From Lyophyllum atratum (Eukaryota; Basidiomycota; Agaricomycetes; Agaricales; Lyophyllaceae), in assembly GCA_014905825.1 (NCBI GenBank), contig JACGCN010000017.1, positions 434,001 to 498,000 on the forward strand: a DNA stretch of 64,000 nt, given 5' to 3'. Both the position numbers and the translations under genes were made by a program. Positions 12,317-23,394 of this stretch are shown piece after piece. The notes beneath the pieces were generated by a model. The model had not been told where the DNA came from, did no database searches, and saw only the letters and a list, made by a program, of their open reading frames with translations. Each line of letters starts with the position of its first letter. Positions within the stretch are counted from its first letter, which is position 1.

Positions 12317-15300
12317 TCATTCCGAAGGGGGTCCATAGCTAGCGTCTGCTTCCAGGAGGGCCTGCTCGATAGCCATACATTGAGAAATAAGTTGGATGAC
12401 GACTAGTCGTCCACAAGCGTTGTTAATGAAAGGAGACTAGGGAAAATTGAGGATGAGTCAAACATAATACACGATGTAAAAAACGCACCTTGATCAGTTC
12501 GGAAGGAGTTGGGCGAGATGAAGGGGGTTCAGAGCATGAACGCAAGAAATTATGATACGCGGGTGAGTAAAGCTGAGGCTTGCTCAATGGCGGCCACCGG
12601 TCACCAAACTGCTGTGTATCAGCAAATGGAGGCTCGGCTTCAGCCATCTCCCAAACAGTAGCTCCTAGTGACCAGACATCCACTTTGAGAGCATTGTAAG
12701 GCGGGCTAGAAAGAAAAGGGCTACGAATCAGGTTCTGATGCATGGGATATACAAATGGCACTTACGACCGTACTTCGGGAGCCTATAGCGATTAAGCAGT
12801 AGTTAACGGCATGAACGTACGAGGTAAGAAGAAAGGACATGCCTGCCAATAAGCAACCCCAGCAGGATCTGAACGCATAGGTGATTCTTGTGTGACCTGC
12901 ACAGCATTAGAGAAGTCGGCTAAGAAATTCGAAGGTCAGCCTTATCGAAAAATAGTCGACAGGAAACACCGACTAAGTTTTAGTATTCCTTCACTGTTAA
13001 GCAGCAAATTATCAGAACGGACGTCGCGATGTGCGATACGTTGCTTTTGTAGGTATTCCAATGCCTGCAGCACCTAAAAGACGAAAACAAGGGATCAGCA
13101 TAGTTCGCCACTTACTCGGCATCCACTCACATCACTCGCGAATCTAGCAATCGTCCGATCCTGCAGTATAAGACCCTGTCCGACCAGCCCAATAATATCA
13201 GCAAGACTCCGTTCCATTAACTCCATCCGGATCCACAACGTATCCTCCTTCAGATCAACATACACGGCGTCCATCGACAGCACGTTGTCGTGCCATAAAC
13301 CCTTCATCAGGGACAGCTCGCGCTGCAAGTCAATCAATTTCGGCGAGCCAGATGGAAGTATCGCCACGCTCTTGATCGCCACGATAGTCGTACGCCCATT
13401 CACGAGATCGTCGTTGTCATGTGCCTTAACTAAAGGCGGCAGCCTCAACTTGTGTATATTCCTGTCTGTGAGTCGGGCAGCAAACACAGAGCCGCTCTCT
13501 CCTTCGGCGATTTCTTGCAAATCCAGGTAAAAATCGCGGGGATCGACGACCTCGTCGATGAATTCTTCGAGAGGCGCAACGACTGCTGAGAGCCAGCCGC
13601 GGTAACGTTGGAAAGGCGATAACGGTGTTAACCCTGAGGTTGACACAGCGGGCGTTAGGCCTGCGGAAGATGGATCAGCACTAATGACGATCCTAGGTCG
13701 CTGTCCCGGCTGATTCGACGGAACCATCTCCTCCTCCTCTTCCTCCTCCTCTTCATACTGGGCGTCGTCCTCATATCCGTCCTCGTATTCTTTAATTCCA
13801 CCAAACGTGTCTGTGGCTGAAACAAGCAATCTATGGTGTGGACCTGGGGAGAAGGACAGCTTGGATGGGTCGGGAGAGGCCGTCGAATCAAGATAATACA
13901 TCAATGACGAGCCTAAGTCGGGATCCGTGGTGGGTGTCTGATGTTCTTGCGATAGCGAACTCGACGATCCAGACGAGTCTTCTTCGCTGCCAAAGTTCGA
14001 GCTTAAAGGCGAAGGTGGATGTCTTGCATCGCCACTAGAGCCGGTAGTCGGTGGAGACCGTTGACCGGAAACATATGCTGTTCTCTCCCTCTCCTCCTCC
14101 TCCGTCGCGCGCCGAGCAACCTTCGACTTGTCAACAACATATGCTCCTGCCATCCTCGCAACCGACACGCTCCTCACAATCGTCGCCTCCATGACAGTCG
14201 AGGTGCTACTCCTGCTCGAATCCCTATTCGACACGCGGTCCCTGCCCTCGTCATCCGCTCGTAGAAGCCCCTCGTCAAGCTCCTGCCGCCGGCCTTTGAC
14301 GGTATCCTCACCGCCTTTGCGATCTGCAGGACTAAATGGTAATGTGGGTGAGCATGTCTCGCTCAGTGCTGCGCTGAACTGTTCCGGCGCGTGCTCGGCA
14401 GATACCATGTCCTCCAGCCCAGACCAGAGCGGTGACATGATATCCGACCGACCTGTAGCACTCGGCTTGCTCGCGAGAGGCTCAGCATCTTCCCACGATG
14501 TGGCAGCGGGGTCATATCGAGCGGTCGACGCTGGCTCCACATATGACGACAGCGGTACATCTCCATCCTCGCCCGAATCGAATGCAGAACGCGGCGCCGG
14601 CTCGACGTTGCCAAACTCATGTACATTTATTGGGGGGATAGGCCGCGTAGGTGGTGGTCTTCTTGGCTTGTCTACCGTTTTGTTCTCTGGGGGTGAAGGA
14701 CGCTTCGCTGCTTCTGCTTCAACACGCGCATAATATATCGTATTTGTCGTCGCGGGGACACTCCCATTACTGGTGCCACCAGTCGACGCTGAAAACTTGG
14801 CATCCTGTGCTGAGGCGAAGGTTGATGAGTTGGGTGTTAAGTCCGCGCTAGCGGTGGTTATCCCAGACAGTAAAGCTTCGCCCCATGATGAGAGGTCAGT
14901 GCTATCCTTCGACTTGTGCAGCGAAAGGCGAGGAGGGAGGGCGGTCAAGCGTTTCGTCCTACTGTCTGCCCGTGGTCGCGGAACAGGTTGTGGACGTGGA
15001 GGTGAATCATTAAGACTCGATGACGATGCTGATGCTGCTGACTGTGTGCGTTCGTGAGAGGTATCTGTGCTTGCGCGGGGGCGCTGGTATCTCTGGGGTG
15101 TCGTTTCCGGCGTTGGATTAGTCGACGATGTAGCAGTGGCACGCGGCCGCGGCGTCGAGTCGACACTCGATGCATGATCGAAAGAAGATGGTCCTTTCCT
15201 GTCGTGAGGGTAACCATTCCCGTTCCCATTGGGAGCGGCATTGAAGTGGGTGTAGGAGGGGGGAGGGGAGTTAATAGGTACCTCGTTGGCAATGCGGTAT

Positions 15301-16477
15301 GTACGTCTAGGTGGAGTACTTGGTCGGACTATTTCTGCTGCACCAAGTGGGGACACGGCGCGGATTGATCGCATGGCTGCATCTTGTACGAAACTGCTAA
15401 CACTGGTACTGGTCATATGTGACTCGATCGAACTAGAGATCGAATTAGAAACAGAGTGTAGGGATGAGGATGGGTGATGGCGGTGAATGGATGATCGATC
15501 GGCAGAGAATTGACGTTGAGGTGCTCTATTCAGGAGGCCTGGAGTTGGCGCAAGGCCTGATGCTGGATTGGGCAAGGGAAGAGGCGATCGTGACCCTTCC
15601 GAACCTCCTCTTATAGAAGCATCAGAGTACTGCCGTGGAAGAGATGTCGTACGTGGCGTCGGATGGGTTAGGATCGGGGGATTGGCCGCCGAGTAGGCAG
15701 GAGAGTCAGGACGATCGGTAAAGAGATATTGAGAGCCAGGTGAGCGAGACCCCCCTGCTCGCCGCTTTTGGATATCCGCGATTTCCTCCTCGGTAAACCC
15801 GGCTTTGGCAAGTGACGTTGTCCATGAGGGTGGAAGACCTGTAAATCTGAGAATAGTTATCAACACATGAACATACATTGCGCGTTCGGTCCGCAGTGGG
15901 TATCCACGCACCCTTCATCGACGTGTATATTGTGCTGGATACATAATGAGCTTCAGATTTTTTAAGACGACTGAGTAACGAGACTCACCTGGAAGTTCCA
16001 GGGCATTGAGATACTATCATCTTCATTGGGGGGCTGCGGTACGGCCTCCGCCGGAGGCGGACTCTTTGATGACACAGCCCGTGGACTACGTCTTGCGAAC
16101 TTGAAGAACCCACTGCCCTTTGATTTGGATTTCTTCAGAGGCTGCGAAGGAAGTGGAGGCATGGGTTCTGCAGGGGAGAAGGATCTTGCTGATGCCGCAG
16201 AAGAGACGAGTGATATGGACGAATGGTTCATGTCTGGTGAAGGCCGAAGCGAGCGCTGTGAATGAGGTGAAAGAGGGGAGTTAGGGATGGAGAGAGAGTC
16301 CGGTGCAAGCGACGCAAGAGATCGGTTATTCCTAAGATAATAGATATCTTTCGGAGGTAATGGAGGGGGTTTGGATTCCTTATCCTTCGTCGAGAATTTG
16401 AAAGCCTTCAGACTGGTGGAGAATCGAGAAGATTTGGTATTGGAGTTCGATGTTGGCAACGCGCTAGTGCTGGCCAT
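12317..16477 (-). CDS. STE20/PAK-like kinase with CRIB domain and DFS motif
   Basis: The gene encodes about 1,280 residues. Exon 1 (16477-15989) holds a basic Ser/Pro-rich N-terminus. A 23-nt exon (15934-15912) and the start of exon 3 (15846-13131) complete a p21-binding (CRIB) motif, ISMPWNFQHNIHVDEG then FTGLPPSW, which binds Cdc42/Rac GTPases. A long disordered linker with a poly-Glu run follows. The kinase domain comes last: GEGESGSVF-type P-loop, VAIKSV lysine, RELSLMKGLWHDNVL helix C, then AHRDVRSDNLLLN, TDFSNAVQV, GVAYWQAPEVRS and KVDVWSLGATVWEM in later exons. The final exon ends with SPFINNACGR and a tail, with TGA at 12319-12317. PAK kinases control polarity, septins and mating signalling. 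Odd points: DFG is replaced by DFS, the catalytic-loop Lys is Arg (DVRSDN), and the first P-loop Gly is Ala. Activity may be altered. Confidence 0.88.
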
Positions 16478-16809
16478 AATTTGTCAATAACTGAAGCACG
16501 GCTGCATAAGAACGATAGAAATGCGTCGGTGGGTGTCCGCACAGCTGCAACAAGGACCTTGTAAACTTGACAAGTAACCAGTTGATGGCTGCCTAATATC
16601 CGATTGAGATTGCTATGTCAGCCACAGATTGTGGTCAATAGTCCCTCGTGGTCGCTGTCTGAGAATAGCACGTCGTCGCCGGTCGTGGTCGAGGTCGTCG
16701 CCGTCGTCGCCAGCGTCAGCGAACGAACGGATGAACGACGGTCTTATTTGGCCGTGCTTGCCTATCCCCTTTGCCGGCACGTGGAGCAGTAAGATGATGA
16801 TCCCCGACT

Positions 16810-16827
16810 CTCTTACGTCAGTAAGAG
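16810..16827. repeat. Short perfect hairpin around a CRE-like core
   Basis: The sequence ctcttac-gtca-gtaagag has two 7-bp complementary arms around a 4-nt loop and contains a TTACGTCA word, which resembles a CRE/ATF bZIP site. It lies just outside the longer inverted repeat. A regulatory role is only possible, not shown. Confidence 0.4.
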
Positions 16828-16832
16828 GGAGG

Positions 16833-17030
16833 GTTCTGTGGCAAACGAAACCGTCTTCCACCTGCCAACTGCACTGCCGCGCCGTGGGAACACTGTGAAT
16901 GTTCTCGAATGTTCTCGACTCAAGTCTTACCCTATACTCATTCCCCTATACTATTACTACGATCCTCACTGCAATACGCGAAAAGAGGGCTCAGTTGGCA
17001 GGTGGAAGACGGTTTCGTTTGCCACAGAAC
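16833..17030. repeat. Perfect 39-bp inverted repeat, 120-nt spacer
   Basis: Bases 16833-16871 (gttctgtggcaaacgaaacc...) are the exact reverse complement of 16992-17030. The 120-nt spacer carries a tandem gaatgttctc duplication at 16897-16916. A transcript would fold into a stem of 39 bp with a large loop. Candidates are a small foldback or MITE-type element (198 bp end to end) or a small-RNA precursor. I see no clear target-site duplication at the borders. Confidence 0.8.
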
Positions 17031-20000
17031 ATACTTAGTAAACACATCATTGTTCATGCCAGCGCGGAGATCTACGGCCCGGGGCTTTTCATCACGAGTC
17101 GGGGACTGGCGCGTGCGCCGCTACGATCGACAGCATCAGTTTGAAATTTCATCCACTTCGTCTAAGGCTATAGATCCGTAGGCCTCGACAGCTTCACGCC
17201 GAAATACGCCTCCCTAGCAGCGATTCCATAGGTTTTTTGGGTTTTTTCTTTGATTTTACAGTCGGAACCAGCCCTAAGTATAATATGTCAAACCAGATCT
17301 CAGGCCCGTCGGGCCACCTGTATGCATGTACCTGCCAGCTTCAGCTGCTCTTTTTCATTCACCGTTGACTTTCTCGTGTATATAGTCCGCCCCAGTGGGG
17401 TTGCGTGCCTGTGGTAGCCGCCACGCTGTAATGTCACAAAGCCGAGGACGAGCCGCAATTAATATCGAGTTATCAACGGTACTCATGCAATCCACGCCCT
17501 CAAGTCCCTTCTTTGCCAGAACTGACCATGTTCTATGTCGTCGTTCTTTACGCTAAAGCTTTAATTACTGCCGCGCTCATGGTCTCAAAAGCTGCGCGAC
17601 ATTATAGCATTCAGTGAACTTACCTTTCTCCGGACCTTCGAAGTCGTCCACACGCCATCTTCATCAACCGATATTGGCTCCTCTCCAGGTATGAAGCAAG
17701 GAGAGCACAATCTTCTGTGACCTGTCCAAGACTGCAAATGGAATTCTAAATGAGGATGTATGCCCCCCTCGGATCGATGTGTATGGCATCGATTGGAGCG
17801 CCCGGGCCACTTGCAAGTGGCTCCTTACTTACCCCGGCCGACGTCTTGATTCTCGCCGTCTTGACAGAGCTCCGTGTCGATTATTCTTGGCTTACCGCGT
17901 TATTCTGTCTTCACAGATTACATTGATGGTACGCATCATTCGATCGCGACGAGCAAGTGGCGGTTCATCGAGATAATCTTGGACCATTAAACTTACGTCT
18001 GCGCAGCAGCGTGAGGCATACATCTCGTGTCTTCACATCGTCCCGTTCAACATCTTGATAGCTGAGAGTAGTTGATGACAATAGGTAATGGCAACTAAGA
18101 TTTCAGGCAGGCGGCACGGCCCTGTTACCCCAGATGTGATTGTGAGGCGTAGACTATGGACTCCGAATCCTTGCTAACTTCTGCGTTCCAGGTCAGGCAA
18201 AAATTCATGTTCGACCAGATATGGACCTTGCCCCCTCTTACAATGCCCTGGTACTCTTGCAGGCTCCAGCATTCATACTTCTTGTGAGTCTTGCACATGC
18301 CGTACATCGTTCAGCAGCAACTTTACTCATTAATCCAATTTAAGAAGGACCCCAAAAACCAGTGAGACACCTCCCGACACGATGTCCAATCTCTTCTTGC
18401 CGGGTTAGGAAGAAGGCATTGCTCCCGCAGCTCCTCTCCCTCTCCTAATAGGGGTGGTCAATAGCCACTGCCGACTGGTGTCTGGGGTATTAGAGTCAGC
18501 GATGACTCCATGGTGGTGGCGTCGTCGCGTCGACGACTGCGACGGGACTTGGCGTGGTCTGCCAGCGGCAGGGCAGGGCCGTCAAAGATTGGGAAAAAAT
18601 TGAAAAAGAATATTGTCTGCGCCCATGGTTACGGCCGCGCACTCCTCCTTCCCGACCACGATCTCCTTCGCCAAAACAGCGCAAGGCGCACGGTACGCCT
18701 ACATCACACTTCGATCAAGGAGGCGACGTTCAACTAGGGCACCTAGGAAGATGAGGATTAAATCGCGGATGGGAGGCGGTGCTCAGGCGGTAGCCGTTCG
18801 ACTTCAGTCATTAACGGCACTGGCAGCCTTCGTCGCTTCCGGTTTGCTCATCGGCGGGGCCGTACGTGGAGGCAAGCGTCTTCTCCCCGGGCGCGGAGCA
18901 ATGACGAGCTCATGAGGACCTTCTCACATTTGAGCGTACATTCTGGAAAGCAGTGGCGAAGGCGCTCACTCTCTTGTATCTGGATCTAGCTCAGCTATCC
19001 AGGGATCCCGACTTAGCGTTCTGCACTCGACGAACTGGGCCACTATCGCACACCCTATTGGCGCCACCAAATCTTGTACCTCCACCACATCATGGGCGAC
19101 TTGTGTTGGGTCAATGGTACGGTCAGTGTAGGGGGGTTCCGGGCCAAAAAGCGAAACGGGGACGTCGAGCGAAGGACGGCGAGGTTAACGAGTAGTCCCG
19201 TGCATTCATGCACGTTCGTCAGTGAGTCCCCCGTGTCTGTTCATGTCAGCCATCTGACTATAGAGATATCAGGTGCGGCCTCGGGATTCTCCTGCGTGCC
19301 CGAGGTCACCTTGCAACTTGAACATGATGCCGTGCGGGTTCCCGCATAGCCACGCGCGCTTCCGTCCGAATAGTAAAGTCTAGACCGTCTGTCGCCCATA
19401 CACCGCAGCTGACCAGCCAAACATGATGGGGTCCGTTTGGATATGGATTGTGTGGCCTCCCTGGCGCTTGCTCGCTGTTGCTACGGAGCGGCCTAACCTG
19501 CGTATGCCCCAGTAGTTCGTTCCCCCCTAATGCTCGACTGCTTCATTCAAGCCTTCACGCTACTGCACCCGGACCACGGCACATGGCATGTTCCCGTCTC
19601 ATCCGCATGTCCGCAAACCCGATAAATACCCTCCGAATAAAATTAAAAATGTCACACCGTTTTGCGATTCGCCTCCCGTAATCATGAATGGACCCTTGCG
19701 GATTCTTCCCTAGATTATCCCGCGAAATGACTTGCTCACACCGCAGCGGTCCAAGTTTGTCTGCCTCGATGGGAGGCTAGCGATACTCAAGGCTGCCACC
19801 TGGCCGTCATGAGAAGGCGTCGACCACTCCGACCTCCCAGGACGTGCGTCTCATCCCCATTACTTGAATTCACGCTGTTCCTAACATGAACGACCCATCC
19901 TGTTAGGTCCCCGCCTTGATTATCCCATGGAACAAATACGTATATAACGCCCGGGAACGAGGGGGAAAGGGAGCTGTTCTATGTAGCCAAACACTCTTCT

Positions 20001-22604
20001 CCACTTCATTCCGTGTATTTAGGGTTTCGAGCACCCACAAGTGCTGGACAGGGCTGTGCTCCTCGGGCATGGGTAGGGGTCGGTGTGAGCAGGTGGCTGT
20101 CACCATCGTTCGGACTGTCCGTCGGCTGAAGGTCGACACAGTACAGAAGACAACACAGCAATTGGAAGGCCGGAAGGGAAATATCAAGAAGCGTCGACAA
20201 GTATACGTCTTCCAGCCTCCGGGTTGCCCTTTAACTACATTACATACGAAAATCCTTTTGGCTTCTCCTGCTAAAAGATCACCCTCCCTGCGCTGCACAA
20301 TATTTGGACAAAGGCGAGAAGGAGGGCGGCGTGTGTTAGAACCGCCAGATGCTCAAGACATGGTGCATGTACATAACCCTTACGCTGGGCACGGATATGT
20401 CCGTCCACGCGCTTGAGCAACGAACGCATTGTTGCGATAGAGCCCTGGATCGCTCAAGGGCAAAATCTACCAAAATGCTGGACGGGCTGTCGTTAGCCCC
20501 TTGCGGGTCGGCCGCAGACGTCGTGAGGATAATTGCCCAGTCAATGGATCGTTGCTTAAGGACATTAAACACGGTGATATCGTTATTATTCAATGATGGC
20601 AGTGAAATGTCAAGCAGGTCCGCACCATGAGAGTTGGCGGCCTGCATGAGGAAGGTATAAAGACGAGCCACGTCGACTTGAGGCGCGGGATTCCGGATTT
20701 GAAATTTAGGGTTCCGACGATAAGTGCCAGACGAGGGCGAGGATTGACTCCAGGAATGAATCTCATGGGCGTTTGTGGAGATGATGATGGTGGCGACGCC
20801 GGCACCTGAGGCGTTGCACTCTTTCCTGTCCTTGTTAAAGCATGAGTAGGGAAAAAAAAGTTCCCCCCTTCATCGATCGTATGGAACTATCTCCACAACA
20901 TGGCGAGGGGCTGTGGAGTAAGAGAAGAGTTAAACTGTGCATACTTACACATTGGAACTTTCCGCTATTCTCGCGAGATGGAGGTAGAACCTAGCCGAGG
21001 GTCGGACGGGGCCACATTTCGCGTTAGCCCGTGGACATCAGTAGTGATAAGGGAAACATGCCGTTCAGATAATTGGCACGGGTCCGAACGGACCTACTTG
21101 AGAATGCTGCATACTCATCTACCGCAGATATGTTCATGAAGGCTAAGATGTAAGTAAAAAGACAGCCTACTTGGAATATATCGGAGACCAGGAATCATGT
21201 AACTTTTCATACTTACCAATATACGCCTCTCTATGACGTCGCCGAGTACGCCGTGCGTTTTCCACATGTCGATCATTCTCTGTTGTATTTTCTGTCCGCC
21301 ACTCACCATACCCAAAAGGCAACAACTTGATCCAGGATGCCGTGTCGCCCGACTGCGCTCGCCGTTAAAGGCGATCAAAAGTCTAAAAAGAATACAAGGA
21401 CTTCTAAATATTCTTGGATCCAGGGCAGCAAAGGTGTCGTCGTTAATATACTTACGGCCTTTCATACTAGTAGATTTACGTACGAGTGGGAAGTCCTTCA
21501 TTTCGGGGGCGAGGCATGTCTGGTGAGAGGCGTAGTCGCTCTCGCGGAGGCGATTCACCATCAGAAAGTGACGTTGAGACGGGACGACGCGTTTGTGAAT
21601 GTAGCCGGGAATTAACGTGAGGCAATATAAAAAAATTTCAGGCCGAGTTGAGTGGCTCCATGCGTCGACATCGAGTGAACCACGTAAAGTGGCCGAGCCC
21701 GTTAACAGATGCACGAACGGAAGGCGTAGGGCGGTATCCAGGGTAGAGGCTCATCAAAGCCAATCGTTCCTAGGAAGTCAATGCCTCGACTTGAACACTC
21801 AAGCCTAGATCTGTTTGTATCCCGCGGCCTCATCTATGCTCAGAAGCTTCCGACGACGGACCGGGATACGAATCATGAGACTCCTCAAATGACAAGTTCT
21901 GGAGGCGGCAAACTCACGGCAGTCGAAAATCATCACGAGTCGCGAGTATAAATCGCGTCGAGAGAACACGCGTACGGTTGGTCCCGACGCTTAAGGGTGC
22001 AGACCCATGGTCCAGGTGTGCTTTTAGGTCCATATCGATGGATGCTGGCGAAAGACTGGCATCGTCCGAACATGAGAGCATCGCGGGGTGGAAACCAGTG
22101 GAAATGGACTGGTGACTGCCGCGTAACGTGTTTTTGTCACGCTACGCGCCTTGCTCTCGGTCCAGCTGGTCGTGCATTGCGCACCATCTGATACTATCAT
22201 GTTTCCCATTAGTACAATTACATGCCCAAGAAGCTCTGGCCAGAGTTTCTCGACGGCCTTCATCACAACGGCACGACGGCGACCTCATTGTCAACTCTCC
22301 GAACTCGTCGAGACCAATGTAATCCCCGCTGGCTTGCGAGCTTCAGTTTCAGAACCTGCTCTCGGGGATCAGTGTAATCACTGACTATCCCGGTCATCAA
22401 GCAGGAAGACGGAAGGAGTTGTCTTCTCTGGATCGACCGTCCATAGCACTGAAGGATCGATTGTCAAACACGCTCCGATTGAGGCAACAGCAGCAGCCAG
22501 CAGGCGCACTACAGTTAATATCCGCCTTAGTGACGAACACGGTAATTATACCACCAGCGTTTATCGATGCAACGCCAGTACGCCTCGACGCCCTGTCGTA
22601 CGTT

Positions 22605-22610
22605 TATAAA
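22605..22610 (+). promoter_or_regulatory. TATA box of the small Cys-rich gene
   Basis: TATAAA lies 89 bp upstream of the ATG at 22699. It is followed by a pyrimidine-rich stretch (cccatttttctaaccc, then cctcccttctg), the usual arrangement of a fungal core promoter and start region. Its position supports the small gene being real. Confidence 0.5.
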
Positions 22611-22698
22611 TGCTGCCCTTGTCAAATCCCATTTTTCTAACCCAGACGCGCCCCTCCCTTCTGTCGAACCCTCCCGACCAAACCAATAACCCTGACTG

Positions 22699-23078
22699 AT
22701 GTCTGCCTATCTGTTTTGCAAATGCTCACACGCGGAGGAGAACCACTATCTTATCCGCTGCGGCTGTCCCAATGATCGTAGCCCCGACCACCCCATGCAC
22801 CAAATGAATGACGCCTTCCACAGAATATGGTGCTCTGAGTGTCGCGTCTTCTGTTTCCAGCCCCCGAACTGCCCCATAGTCGTCTGCGCCGCACGTTTCG
22901 GATATCTCAACGCCATCTGCCCGTGCTTGACGAAACCCCTCTCGGCCTGCCTTACCTGTACGTTGGCCCACTACATACCCTTCCCGGCCGTTCTTCACGA
23001 CTCGAACTCGATTTAGATCTTCTAAAGAAGGTGAAACGCATCCTCAGCCCGTTTAGTAAATCGCGAGGACGCGCGTGA
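22699..23078 (+). CDS. Small cysteine-rich protein, 106 aa, unknown function
   Basis: Two exons (22699-22957 and 23017-23078) are joined across a clean 59-nt intron (GTACGT...ATTTAG) with codon T|AT. The protein has 12 cysteines in 106 residues, in CxC pairs (residues 7/9, 21/23, 74/76), a CSEC pair (45/48) and singles. It ends in a basic, cysteine-free tail (YLLKKVKRILSPFSKSRGRA). There is no signal peptide, so the Cys/His pattern fits metal binding inside the cell better than a secreted disulphide effector. It loosely resembles short Cys/His-rich proteins common in Agaricomycetes with no assigned function. A TATA box and pyrimidine-rich leader precede it. It ends 316 bp from the RPA49 stop codon and converges with it. 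Confidence 0.55.
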
Positions 23079-23394
23079 ATCCCTTCCCGAGGCCATGGCG
23101 CAAGGTCCTATGGCGGCGAGCCTTCGCTCAGCGCCACTCTTTGCATATGGGATGAGGACTGCTCCGAGAAGCAGATATGGGCTGGCTGCTATCTATATCT
23201 TCGGATATGTGCACATCTCGCTATTCACTTCCGAACGATCTCCACAGCATTTATGATCGCGTTCATAAACACTATATAGTACTCACCCCCACATTCCACT
23301 TAATAGTTTGGCTACCTCATGGACACAGTATGTAGACCAAACTCCAGGCTCCATGTTATGACGATAGCGATATTTGTACCATGTATGAAAGAGG

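Larger units (their letters stand above)
16478..22698. other. Gene-poor 6.2-kb stretch
   Basis: No ORF here has a recognisable domain or a convincing exon chain. It contains the 5' region of the PAK-like gene, the inverted repeat at 16833-17030, several TATA-like words (for example near 19940 and 21955), and an unrecognised minus-strand ORF at 21115-21714. It may hold non-coding transcripts or decayed transposons, but I cannot show either. Confidence 0.4.

Noticed and set aside
14128..14733. Plus-strand 201-codon ORF (and several smaller ones) inside the PAK-like gene
   Set aside because: It lies opposite a coding exon with Ser/Pro-rich codons; no motif, no splice structure.
21115..21714. 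Minus-strand 199-codon ORF in the gene-poor region
   Set aside because: It contains donor-like GTAAGTAT words and some protein-like stretches, but I could not join exons into a recognisable protein. It is left out as a gene.
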